64,000 bases of DNA, taken from the NCBI GenBank assembly GCA_009763385.1, contig CM019827.1:97872177-97936176 (forward strand), given 5' to 3'. Source of the stretch: Coix lacryma-jobi var. lacryma-jobi. Taxonomy: Eukaryota > Streptophyta > Magnoliopsida > Poales > Poaceae. The notes beneath the pieces are model-generated. The model saw only the letters and a program-made list of their open reading frames with translations, searched no databases and was not told the origin of the DNA. Shown here piece after piece: positions 42,172-54,006 of this stretch (within the stretch, counting starts at the first letter, position 1; each line of letters opens with the position of its first letter). The position numbers and the translations under genes are program-made.

Positions 42172-44403
42172 ATGTCGACAAGTCAGGAAGTGTCTCTAGA
42201 ACTTTTACTTCTAGATGGCTCAAATTATGCATCTTGGTTCGCTAGTGTGCTTACTGTTTTTAGGACCATGGGTCCTCATATCGAGCGGATTGTTGATGTG
42301 AGCATTTCACCTCCTAGTGATGATTTGACCTATCTATCTAAAGAGGAAGTGAAATGCTTACAACACAATGCTCAAGCCTCTAATGTCTTATTTAGTGCTT
42401 TGAGTGAAGATGTTTTTGATGCCGTCATATTTGGAGATGGTGAACCACTTGGTGATGCTCATATCATTTGGGCCACGCTCAAAGAAAGATATGACAAGTC
42501 CAAATGTGATGAGAAGATGCCCGCACTGGAGGAATCACTTGAGGAGTGCTCAACTTCACCGACAAATGATGAGCCTCAAGTGATTCTCCCAAAAGGTCTA
42601 GCTAAACATGCCACAACCACTCTCTCACCAACATATGTGGAAGGTAATGAAATGGTTGGTGAGAACAAGGATTATACATGTGGTGCTTCTACTTCCTATA
42701 GTTCTTGCAAGACTAACATTTTGAAGGAAGAAGAAGCTTGTGATCGGTGGAGGCCAAATGATGAATCTACTTCACCGGAGTGCTCAACTATTCATGCCAC
42801 TTTTCATATATGTCTTATGACAAAGGGTAAGAAGGTAAAAACAAAAGCCAAACCTCCTCCAACTCTAGAAGACATCTCTAGTAGTGATCTTAGTGATAGC
42901 TCTAGTGATGATGAATCTAGTGATGAAGAGATAGACAATATAACTAAGAACTTGGATAAAATAACCAAAGTCTATATCACTAAGCTATTGGAGGAATTAG
43001 AGAGCGTTCAAGCCGAGCTAGCCACTAGAGATGATGATCTCATTGCACAAGAGAACATCTACATAGCTAGCAAGGAAGCTCTTGCAACAGAGAGAAGTGA
43101 GGTGGCTGCCTTGCGCAAGGCTTTGGCTAAAGAGCAAGAAAACCATGCTATTACAAAGAATGAGAATGTTGCACTCAAGCAAAAGTATTGTAGCTTGGAT
43201 GAAAAGTACAAGGAGCTTGAGTTGCAATATAACATTCTTTGGGATAGCAACTCACATCCCACTAAGGCAATGAATGAATCTACTCCCTCCATTAGTCAAG
43301 GTTGTGGAAAATGCTTTAATATTGATTTGAATATTTATGCCACTAACCTTGCTAATATGGAGGCTATGAGAAAAGAGATTGCTAGGCTCAATGAGATCAT
43401 AGCACATAGGCACCAAGAAGTGGATGACCAAAGCAAGCCCAAGTACAAGGATGGAAGACATCCTTCCATCAAAGATGGTTTGGGTCACACAAAAGGAGCC
43501 AAAACCAATGGAAGAAAGAGAGTGAAAGGCTATGAGTGTGTTAAGTTCTTGAGCAAGGGCAAGGTTGGTACAGATCAGCCTGCACAGATGTCGGCACAGC
43601 AACCAACCAAATCAGCACTGCCACGCTTGGTCGGCAGTGCCGATGGGTTAGTCGGCAGTTGCCGACCCCCGCAAGAAAGGGAAGGCCACCAACCATGCCC
43701 CTGGTCAGAACAAGCCCAAGAAGATGGTGCCCAAGCAAAAGCAGGTTCCACAGAAGTCAAATGAATCAATGTGGGTGACTCAAAACAAGGTGCAACATCA
43801 ACAAAACATAACTCTCATCACTTGTTTCAAGTGCAAGAAAGAGGGTCACCATGTAAGGGATTGCTCTTGAAGAAAGAAGCGAAGGTCATGAGCAAATTCA
43901 AGAGAAGAAAAAGATGGCTCATGGCAAGTGCTCCAACATGGGCACAATGCCTCTATGTGTTCCAACAAGGTTGATGACCAAGCCATACTTCCAAACAAGA
44001 AGATAAGAAAAAGCAAGAGGAAGTGCTATGAGTGCAATGAGAAGGGTCATGAAATTGCATCATGCCCCTACATGGAAGATAAAAGTTTGGGATCTTCAAG
44101 AAAGAGGCTCATTAGCAAGGTAGCAAGCAAATTGCAAGAAAAGAAGGCTAAGAAGAACAAGACACGCCTATGCTACACTTGCAAGGGGAAGGGACACCTA
44201 AGCGTGGATTGTCCCATGGGTAACTCTCCTAAGCCTAACTTGTCAATTGATTCAAAATTGCTTAGGAGGCCCACAAATGACACTTGTGCTAGAAAGGTGA
44301 TTAGTTCACCACATGCTAGCACAAAGGCCATTTGGGTGCCTAAGTCTCTTGTGACTAACCTTAATGGACCCAACATAGTTTGGGTACCAAATTGTGCTTG
44401 ATG
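42172..44403 (+). pseudogene. gag: C copy-1 Gag, frameshifted and mosaic
   Basis: Nearly identical to the copy-2 Gag up to about residue 410. From about 43405 to 43560 a different, longer segment (HPSIKDGLGHTKGAKTNG) replaces the copy-2 text, and the following stretch to about 43975 remains more diverged than the rest. An extra T at 43659-43660, inside the second dyad, shifts the frame and ends the protein at 43764. Further single-base losses follow near 43865, 43895 and 43941, after which the frame (knuckles CYECNEKGHEIASC and CYTCKGKGHLSVDC) is again identical to copy 2. The replaced segment looks like another A/C-subfamily gag. Confidence 0.85.
43629..43667 (+). repeat. Dyad pair in C copy-1 gag
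   Basis: GGTCGGCAGTGCCGATG at 43629 and AGTCGGCAGTTGCCGACC at 43650. The second has the extra T that breaks the frame. Confidence 0.85.
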
Positions 44404-47400
44404 AGTGTTGTAGGTACTTGAAGGTGATATGAGGCTTTGGGGTGCTTGAGCAAGTTGATTGAAAATTATTCACTCAAGCTATCAACCAATTCATATTGTC
44501 TTTTCTTATATGTTGACCCGAAGATAATTTGATGGAAATATTTAAAACTTCATATTCACCTATGTAACAAGTACCTAACCCTTGTAGACTAGCCACTTGA
44601 CTTGTGTAGTCTCTAGTAGTTCATAAATATGTGTTGTTTGTGAATTATTAGGAGTGGCTAGAGCATTTCAAGTTTAAATGAATCATTTTCCATATGATGC
44701 TTTTAATGGCTCTCTAGTAGAGCAAGATCTTGTTCATGTTGTAGGTAATGAGGATATACCTTATGAGGCTATGAAGTAATTGGCTATTGTTGATATTATA
44801 CCACTAGAAATCCAAGCCACTTAATTGAAGGTTACTCAAGTTGCTGCTACAACAATTTCTGCTGACGTACTCAATGTAGAGGTGTTGGGGCACCCCTGCT
44901 GCAAATCAGTAGGGTGGTAGTGCTGCCCCTCCTACTGCAGCAACTCATTCCACTTTAATACATGGACAAAACCTACAACCTTCATATGAGCAAAGTGAAG
45001 ATGAAGAGACCACATCATCCATTATATTTCCAGAAGGGTGGTAACTTCTAAATCTCAAGTGCAATTTATTTCAAATCTTATCTCTTTGGGTCTTGTGTAG
45101 CCACTTAGGGAAATAAAGCACTTGAGGATATTTATTGGTTGTTGGTGATGAAAGAAAAGCAATGATTGGAATTAAATTGATCATTCACTCTAAGCAAGAT
45201 ACATGGCTTATGTTTCCTTTGTGGATTTCAAACCAAGAATGTCAAGAAAGACAAGAGTAAAGAATCAAGCTCAAGTAGAGACATTCATCACTCAAATCTC
45301 AAGAACTCTCTACTTGATGGACTCTTGTCATATGGTAGATTGGCAAATTCTTATTCACATCTTATGGCCATCTACATGCTCAAATGGTTGTGAGTATCTC
45401 TTGTCTACCTATTAGGCTTATTTCGCACTCGGATATGGACATGTGTGTTTAATATTGATCCAGCTTGTCATATCTGTGCAAGATGTTCATTTTTATGCAT
45501 GTTAACTGCTGTGTAAGTTTCACTGTGATCTGGCTGTTGAAGCTTGGTCGGCAGTGCCGACCAGTGCAACAGCAGTCAGACCTTGTTGTGCATGAACTGT
45601 CTTTTACATCATGTTTTATACTATGACACTATGTTTCTTGCACCCCACAGCAGACATGGATGTAAGGGGAGGCCCCAATCTCACTAGTATGTGAAAATTG
45701 ACTTCTTATGTTAATTTGGAAATTCAAATTCCTATTCACATATTTAGGGGGAGTCTTCTACATCCATGACTCATAAATCTCAGCACCTTTATACATCCTT
45801 TTGTAAGCTCTATTTAGGTTGTCATCAACTACAAATAAGGGTGAGAGTGTGTTTCTCAAATGGAGTGTGCTATTATATCAATGTCATCAATCCAAAAACT
45901 ATGTGATGTGTTCTCTCTAGCTTTTTGGAATTGCTTCATTTATGTTAGCCACTCACCATAATATGGCTTAAATCTGCCCCTTGGACTTAAGTGACCAACC
46001 ATGCACATTCACATTTCCATTCCACTCAAAAGAATGTGCATGAGGCATTAAGGGAGATTTAGTCCATGTTATGAGGTTTCTCTATTTTGGTAGCCCACTT
46101 GCCTTCCACACATAAAGGGTTACTAAATGAGAAACTAGTGCTTGTGTTACTAATGCTCTCTTGTGTTTGAGCTTATTCATAGGAAATCAATAAGAAGAGG
46201 TTGTGCTTGTATAATTGGATAAATCACAAGTCTAAAGGTTACTCGTCACCTAAAGTAAAATGAGGTCACTAGAAGCTAAAGAGATCAAAATTTGAGGTGA
46301 ATTGACAAATCAAGTTTGAGGTTGAAATGGATGAGCTATATTGGAAGAATTCACAAGACTTCAATCATTGACAAGAGGACTGAATGGTAATGACATCTTG
46401 TGAGTGTTCTTAGCCAAAACCACCTCATTATTGGACAAGAAGGGAAGGATTGTGAAAAACATCAAATCTGTCTAGAAATCTGAAATTCTGGGTTTGTAGT
46501 CTTCAAGCATGGATTTGAATGTTCAAACGCTAATGAAATGACCTGAAACTTTGTGAGCATGCTACATACATCTAGTACTTGTTGCTGTACAGTTGGGATG
46601 CAGTTTGGTTTCGAAGAAAATCAGTTTCAGTTGAATTCTGTCAGCCTCAGCACCGCAGTTTCAAACTTAAGCAGTTTTGGTAGAAAATAGATTGGACTGA
46701 TCAAATGGAGTCCAAATGGGCTGAAACTTTGATAGCAGTTAGAGGACTCATAGATGAACATTTCTACCAAATTCCATGCATATTGGATCAGTAGTTTGAG
46801 AGATATGATTTTTTCTTCAAGGAAGACAGAATCTGAAAATTACTGCATGAAGTTGAATTGCATTGCAACAACAAGTTTCATTTGGCTCTCGAGTTGGTCA
46901 TGAAGAATCAGTGAAGATGATAAGCATCAGTTTGGTCCAAAGGAGTTCAAATGAGAGAGAAGGACACATACAAGCATCCAAAGGGGTTAGAACCAAATTG
47001 CAAGCAACAACAAGAAGTGTCAGCTAGTTGGAACTAGAAGAAATCAGTGACATGCTTTCAGATTCAGCAGCTGCAATCAATTGAAACTAGTTGTAATTGA
47101 TTGAATTTAGCAGATACAAGCAGAGGAAATGAGTTACAATCAGCTGGAATCACTTGACATCATATTGAAGCAACTAAGAACTAGCTGAAACTAATTGGAT
47201 TGAAAGCAAGCTTGAAGGAGTTTGAAATCAATTGGAATGTAGTGTAAACTTCTCCCTTGGCCCAGGATCTTTGATATGCATGAGTGTGCTTTGTGTACTC
47301 TTGTATGCACAAATTGAGGGGGAGTTTACTGTGATATCTTGTGGGACAAAAGATTTCTCTCAAGTTCATGTTGTGCAGTCTCACACATTGGAATGATGGA

Positions 47401-49610
47401 TGGTTCCTTTTGGATTCACATTGGGTAATTCACAATTACTCTAGGAGGTCTTGGTCTTTGTAAACTAAGTTCTCTTGGCTTAGTGTCGAATGCCCCAATC
47501 CTTTAGTGGAACTAAAACTAAATGAGTTGGAGAAGAAAAGAATTGAAAAGTGAACTTTTATTATTATTTCTCCCCTCTTGAGCTCATCAAGTGCACATGC
47601 ATTCATCCTATTGATCAACCAAGATCTTGTCAACAAAGAGTGGTAACTCCTAGTTCATAATTTGCAAATTTCATGAACTTTACCATTTGCTTTCTATGTG
47701 AGTTGCTTTAGGTAAAGAAAGAACTAGGAACTTAATATGGATGTTGGATGATCACCAAAGCTCTAATTCACCATATTTCATCAAAAGGGAACTATGGCCA
47801 TCTATATCATTGAAATCTTACTTATATGATGGTCATGTCAATCAAAATTTATGTGGTGATCTCTCTACCTTAGTGGTGGTATGTTCCTTTGGCATAATTT
47901 TAATTGTTGCAAATTTGGTGTGCCTTGACCAAGATATAGTATGAACTCCTCTAGACTCTTAAACCGACTCAAGTGCATTTCACAAGTAATTTGAGCACTT
48001 GGTGCACATATTAAAGGGCAGCTCATTCTATGTCTTGTCTGTTGAGACTAACATTTTCTTCTAGTGAACTTGTGTAGTCTCTTGGTGAGAATAAGTTTCT
48101 CATGGGTATGCTACATAACCATATCAATCCAAATTGGTAAAGTTATCTCTCATATGCATTTGGATTGCAATTTTAACTATTATGTAGCTACTTTCCATAA
48201 TATAGCTTAAATTCCCTTGTTTGGACTTAACTGACCAAAAAGTGCATATGTTCTTGACCATCCACTTACATATGTATGCACTATCAAATAGGAGGAATTT
48301 AGTCTATGTTATGAGGTTTGCAATTAGTGATCCACATGCCTTTCACATTCAAATGGTCACTAGTTGTAAAACTGTAGCTTGTGCAACTTAATGTTATCTC
48401 TTGTCTTTGTGAGCATTTCCTAGGAGACATCAAGGTCCCTAGGAGACATCTAGGTGATATTATGAGATACAAGCATCCATTCCAATTGACATCAACTTGT
48501 GAAGATTCCTTCCATCGGTGTCAAACTATGAAGATCATATTTCAATTGGTATTGGTGGACAATCTTTCAATTTGGTATATCAAGAAATATGTCTTCAATT
48601 GGTATCTCAAAATGATAACAAGAGCTAGCAATGGACTTTCAACTAAGATGAAGCACAAGTTTATAATGTCTCCTTGAAGATGATGAAAAAGGGAGATGGG
48701 CGCAAATGAGATCTTTTTGCTTAAAGAATTACCAAGCCCATCAAAGCACTAAATTCAAAATCATCATCATGGTGGAGATTATGAGGTTTAGAACAAAGGT
48801 ATATCACTCCATGAACATTTGTATTACCTTTGTGCATCTAGGCCCTTACATGCTAGTGTGTGCATGTGTATGCAATATATTGAGTCACACCATGAGTTTG
48901 TTCTTATGGTGACGATTAGAGAGTGAGTTAGATATTTGGTTGATACCTCTTGCGGTGATTATGTGAGTTTGTCTCATGTTACGTCACCTATGTGAGGTAT
49001 GAGCTAAATATGCTAACCTCTCAAGAATCTTGACTTAAATTATTGCATACTTTGTTTGGTCGAAAACATAGAAGAGAAATTCTATATGCTAAACTTTTAC
49101 CTACCTCTTGCCCTCACTTGTCTACCATCATTTCTTCCTTTTGGTGGAGAGATCCTTTTTGGAGATTAATGCCAAAGGGGGAGAAATTTTGGGGAGAATG
49201 TAAGGGGAAGAGAGATTGATATGAGGATGGAAAGGGGTAAAGGAGAGGCATATAAGATTTTTCAAAATTGAGTGGTGTGTGCAAGCATAGTTTAAATTGA
49301 TGCTCTTGATTAGGATCGTTTATGCTAGTGTGTGACATTCATGCCTTGAATAATGTTTTGTTAATCTCGTTGAGTGCATGAACTGTCATGAGCATCACGT
49401 TAATCATGTTTGACATCTTGCACCCTACAGATGCTAAGATATAGGAGAGTTTCCACACTTTCTCTTAAATATGTGCATTTGGCATTTGAGGCCAAAATTT
49501 GAAATTCCTTTCAATGCACACATTTAGGGGGAGCTCACTATATCATAGGATTTAAAATCTTAATGTTTATCAATCTCTTGTAAGCTTTAATTGTGTTGTC
49601 ATCAATCACC
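44404..49610 (+). other. C copy-1 internal non-coding region
   Basis: Homologous to 12633-17817 of A and almost identical to 54007-59217. It contains the pol-linker remnant (about 44741-45048), a single dyad (45546-45562), the duplicated modules and the LTR-end-like/PBS-like words (about 48413-48610). No credible gene. Confidence 0.8.
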
Positions 49611-50900
49611 AAAAAGGGGGAGATTGTAAGTGCATCTAGCCCTTAGTGGGTTTTGGTGAACTGAGTGACAACATAATTAAAGGTCTAACAAGTTTGCTAA
49701 ATGTATCCAAGGTTCAACTAGAAGTGCAAACTTGATGGTATTCCACATAGTGCTGAAATGAAGGCCAAAATTATGTATTATTGTATTGGAAGATCATGGA
49801 AACAATCTTGTTCAAGTAAAAGACAACAATGCAAATAGAGTTGATGATATGGCTTCTATGTTGTGGGATATCATGGCATCATGAGAAAGCAAGCATATTT
49901 GACAAATGACAAGTGAGACATAGATTGATGATTTTGGAATGGTCTCAACAATGGGTTGCTTTTCATGAGCAAGATGAGTTTGATAGTGAACTAGCTTTGA
50001 TCAAGGTTGAAGAATGAATCAAGAATGCATAAGTGAGTTAATGTCAAGCAAAGGTCAATGACAAGGACTTAACTCATATTGGATATATGTCATCTCTACA
50101 TTGGTTGGCTTGTATGGATAAATATTTGGAGAATCACTTTGCATTGATTTGATCAAGCTAGAAGTATGAAGATGGAGATTGAAGTGAGTGTTGAGTGTCA
50201 AGCCAAAATGGAGAGGATATAAGGAACCGTGAATTGGCTTGACCATATTAATGATGATCCATATATGTCTCTATGTGAGTCAAACTAAAGCTTGATTGGT
50301 CTCAACATTCATATCTACAAGATGTTCAAGCAAGGATCACAATATTGAAGAAATGGTTTTCAATGGATGCTTAATATGATGTGACTTGAGTATGGCTTGG
50401 TAAGGTGAAGATAGCAAGGAAAGGACTTCGAGGTACTAAGCGAAAGTGAAGGTCAAGGAGACCGAGGTACTATGGCTAGGGTGAAGAAGAGAGTACTTGC
50501 ATTGAGTCGAGGTACTAATCAAGCTATGGGGAGTCATATTGTGTTGACGATCAGATCATTAGTGATAGTGACTTGAAGCCATGAAGTTGAACTCACATAT
50601 GAGAGATGGTTCAAGTCACATGCTCAAGGGATGTTTGCTCGAAGAGATGAGATAGTTGCAATTAGTTGCAACCCCTATGAAGTGACATTGAGAAGAAATG
50701 GCATATGAAGATACTGAAGACTCAAGTGGTTAATTGTTTATATTCTCTTATTCTTGAGTATAGGTATGCCGTACTATCAAGAGGGATTCTAGCGCCCACA
50801 GTCAAATTGTGTTACCAATGCTCAATCTTTGCCAGATAGATACACATCCAGCCACCTTTCTAACCCCACAGGTTTCATATGGATCAGATCCTTTTGGGGA

Positions 50901-50939
50901 GGTCGGCAGTGTCGAACCTTATGGTCGGCAGTGCCGATC
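50901..50939 (+). promoter_or_regulatory. Dyad pair upstream of TATA, C LTR2
   Basis: GGTCGGCAGTGTCGAAC at 50901 (one arm decayed) and GGTCGGCAGTGCCGATC at 50923, 22 bp apart. LTR3 has only the second (60508-60524), having lost one 22-bp unit. Confidence 0.75.
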
Positions 50940-51665
50940 ATAATCGAACCGTTGGGCCCAGACTATATATATACCTTTTCAGAAAGCCCATAACGGTTCG
51001 GTTACACCAGTGCTTCTTCCAGCTCGGGATCTGACCGTTTGAAGAGCTCCCCTCTCTCTCTCTCACTCCTCCATTGTTGCTCCCAAAGCTTTCAAGTGGA
51101 TCTCCCATTCCAACCACTAAAACTTGAAAGAGAGGGCAGCAAAACTCGATTAGAGAGCAGTTCCATTGATTCCAAAAGTCCCAAGAGCATTGGTTCACGT
51201 TTGGCCGGAGATTCTAGGGTTTATTACTCTTGGAGCTTGCTCCTAGCCGGCTAGGCGTTGCCCTTGAGCTTGCCAACGTTTGTGGCAGCCTTGGGAGGTT
51301 TGTAACCACCTTCTTGCAGCTAAGAAATCACCCCTCACCTCAAGAGTTCACTCTCTTGACTTGAGAACGAGGAAAGGGCAAACCTAAGTGGTGAGCTTGA
51401 GCCTTTGTGGCATACCTCAACAACGTGGACTTAGGCAAGCCTTTGTGGCGAGCTGAACCACGGGATAAATCATTGTGTCACCTTGTGCTTTGGTTTACTT
51501 CTCGTTCTTGAAGTGGTTTCTAGGGTTAGGGTTCGATCTAGTGCTTTATACTTGTACTTTCGATTTCTGTCATATCTGTGAACTGTCTAACCCTGCAGGA
51601 AGCTTATTCTCTGCCTGTGCAACATTTCTTCTCATACTCACGAAACTCCATTTTACATTTTTCCA

Positions 51666-51703
51666 GGTCGGCAGTGCTGATCTCAGGATCGGCAGTGCTG
51701 ATC
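51666..51703 (+). repeat. Dyad pair near the 3' end of C LTR2
   Basis: GGTCGGCAGTGCTGATC at 51666 and GATCGGCAGTGCTGATC at 51687, start-to-start 21 bp, about 90 bp before the LTR end. Equivalent pairs are at 41990-42027 and 61251-61288. Confidence 0.85.
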
Positions 51704-51846
51704 TGCTTACAGATCGAATTGAGTTTTGAGTTTTGACAGGCCTATTCACCCCCCCCCCCCTCTAGGCCTCCTAGGCAACATCAAGGTCCTTTCAATTGGT
51801 ATCAAAGCCTGGCTCTCAAATTTGGGCTTAACCGCCTTGAGAGACG

Positions 51847-54006
51847 ATGTCGACAAGTGAGGAAGTGTCTCTAGAACTTTTACTTCTAGATGGCTCAAAT
51901 TATGCATCTTGGTTCGCTAGTGTGCTTACTGTTTTTAGGACCATGGGTCCTCATATCGAGCGGATTGTTGATGTGAGCATTTCACCTCCTAGTGATGATT
52001 TGACCTATCTATCTAAAGAGGAAGTGAAATGCTTACAACACAATGCTCAAGCCTCTAATGTCTTATTTAGTGCTTTGAGTGAAGATGTTTTTGATGCCGT
52101 CATATTTGGAGATGGTGAACCACTTGGTGATGCTCATATCATTTGGGCCACGCTCAAAGAAAGATATGACAAGTCCAAATGTGATGAGAAGATGCCCGCA
52201 CTGGAGGAATCACTTGAGGAGTGCTCAACTTCACCGACAAATGATGAGCCTCAAGTGATTCTCCCAAAAGGTCTAGCTAAACATGCCACAACCACTCTCT
52301 CACCAACATATGTGGAAGGTAATGAAATGGTTGGTGAGAACAAGGATTATACATGTGGTGCTTCTACTTCCTATAGTTCTTGCAAGACTAACATTTTGAA
52401 GGAAGAAGAAGCTTGTGATCGGTGGAGGCCAAATGATGAATCTACTTCACCGGAGTGCTCAACTATTCATGCCACTTCTCATATATGTCTTATGACAAAG
52501 GGTAAGAAGGTAAAAACAAAAGCCAAACCTCCTCCAACTCTAGAAGACATCTCTAGTAGTGATCTTAGTGATAGCTCTAGTGATGATGAATCTAGTGATG
52601 AAGAGATAGACAATATAACTAAGAACTTGGATAAAATGACCAAAGTCTATATCACTAAGCTATTGGAGGAATTAGAGAGCGTTCAAGCCGAGCTAGCCAC
52701 TAGAGATGATGATCTCATTGCACAAGAGAACATCTACATAGCTAGCAAGGAAGCTCTTGCAACAGAGAGAAGTGAGGTGGCTGCCTTGCGCAAGGCTTTG
52801 GCTAAAGAGCAAGAAAACCATGCTATTACAAAGAATGAGAATGTTGCACTCAAGCAAAAGTATTGTAGCTTGGATGAAAAGTACAAGGAGCTTGAGTTGC
52901 AATATAACATTCTTTGGGATAGCAACTCACATCCCACTAAGGCAATGAATGAATCTACTCCCTCCATTAGTCAAGGTTGTGGAAAATGCTTTAATATTGA
53001 TTTGAATATTTATGCCACTAACCTTGCTAATATGGAGGCTATGAGAAAAGAGATTGCTAGGCTCAATGAGATCATAGCAAAAGAGTGCATGGATGGCAAG
53101 ACTCAAAACAGTGGCAAGAAGGTGGAAAATAGCTCTGAGTGTGCTCAGTCCATGATCAAGGGCAAGGTTGGTACAGATCAGCCTGCACAGATGTCAGCAC
53201 AGCAACCAACCAAATCATCACTACCACACTTGGTCTGCAGTGCTGATGGGTTGGTCGGCAGTGCCGACCCCCGCAAGAAAGGGAAGGCCACCAACCATGC
53301 CCCTAATCAGAACAAGCCCAAGAAGATGGTGCCCAAGCAAAAGCAGGTTCCACAGAAGCCAAAAGAATCAATGTGGGTGACTCGAAACAAGGTGCGGCAT
53401 CAACAAAAGATGACTCTCATCACTTGCTTCAAGTGCAAGAAAGAGGGTCACCATGTAAGGGATTGTTGCTTGAAGAAAGAAGCGAAGGTCATGAGCAAAA
53501 TTCAAGAGAAGAAAAAGTTGGCTCATGTCAAGTGCTCCAACATGGGACACAATGCCTCTATGTGTTCCAACAAGGTTGATGACCAAGCCATACTTCCAAA
53601 CAAGAAGATAAGAAAAAGCAAGAGGAAGTGCTATGAGTGCAATGAGAAGGGTCATGAAATTGCATCATGCCCCTACATGGAAGATAAAAGTTTGGGATCT
53701 TCAAGAAAGAGGCTCATTAGCAAGGTAGCAAGCAAATTGCAAGAAAAGAAGGCTAAGAAGAACAAGACACGCCTATGCTACACTTGCAAGGGGAAGGGAC
53801 ACCTAAGCGTGGATTGTCCCATGGGTAACTCTCCTAAGCCTAACTTGTCAATTGATTCAAAATTGCTTAGGAGGCCCACAAATGACACTTGTGCTAGAAA
53901 GGTGATTAGTTCACCACATGCTAGCACAAAGGCCATTTGGGTGCCTAAGTCTCTTGTGACTAACCTTAATGGACCCAACATAGTTTGGGTACCAAATTGT
54001 GCTTGA
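51847..54006 (+). CDS. gag: C copy-2 Gag polyprotein (719 aa), intact
   Basis: The ATG at 51847 follows the PBS by about 40 bases, as in A. The order is: UBN2-like N-terminus, acidic Ser-rich stretch, coiled coil (about residues 266-356), dyad-encoded repeat near 462-475, knuckles at about 526 (CFKCKKEGHHVRDC), 594 (CYECNEKGHEIASC) and 643 (CYTCKGKGHLSVDC), plus one knuckle lacking its first Cys (KCSNMGHNASMC). The C-terminus ends WVPKSLVTNLNGPNIVWVPN, text that in autonomous relatives leads toward pol. This is the least damaged Gag in the window and could form particles. Confidence 0.9.
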   Translation: MSTSEEVSLELLLLDGSNYASWFASVLTVFRTMGPHIERIVDVSISPPSDDLTYLSKEEVKCLQHNAQASNVLFSALSEDVFDAVIFGDGEPLGDAHIIWATLKERYDKSKCDEKMPALEESLEECSTSPTNDEPQVILPKGLAKHATTTLSPTYVEGNEMVGENKDYTCGASTSYSSCKTNILKEEEACDRWRPNDESTSPECSTIHATSHICLMTKGKKVKTKAKPPPTLEDISSSDLSDSSSDDESSDEEIDNITKNLDKMTKVYITKLLEELESVQAELATRDDDLIAQENIYIASKEALATERSEVAALRKALAKEQENHAITKNENVALKQKYCSLDEKYKELELQYNILWDSNSHPTKAMNESTPSISQGCGKCFNIDLNIYATNLANMEAMRKEIARLNEIIAKECMDGKTQNSGKKVENSSECAQSMIKGKVGTDQPAQMSAQQPTKSSLPHLVCSADGLVGSADPRKKGKATNHAPNQNKPKKMVPKQKQVPQKPKESMWVTRNKVRHQQKMTLITCFKCKKEGHHVRDCCLKKEAKVMSKIQEKKKLAHVKCSNMGHNASMCSNKVDDQAILPNKKIRKSKRKCYECNEKGHEIASCPYMEDKSLGSSRKRLISKVASKLQEKKAKKNKTRLCYTCKGKGHLSVDCPMGNSPKPNLSIDSKLLRRPTNDTCARKVISSPHASTKAIWVPKSLVTNLNGPNIVWVPNCA
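53232..53269 (+). repeat. Dyad pair in C copy-2 gag
   Basis: GGTCTGCAGTGCTGATG at 53232 and GGTCGGCAGTGCCGACC at 53253, 21 bp apart and in frame. Confidence 0.85.

Larger units (their letters stand above)
49625..51794 (+). repeat. C LTR2 (middle LTR)
   Basis: 2170 bp between a PPT (ending 49624) and a PBS (51797). It serves both as 3' end of copy 1 and 5' end of copy 2. Dyad pairs lie at 50901-50939 and 51666-51703, and the TATA box at 50963-50974. It is uninterrupted and shows the empty D site near 50872. Confidence 0.93.

Noticed and set aside
45203..45415. A 70-codon ORF (MAYVSFVDFKPRMS) in the C non-coding region, repeated at 54808
   Set aside because: In A the same region is truncated and shifted, and I recognise no domain. 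It could be a pol or env-like scrap but cannot be supported.
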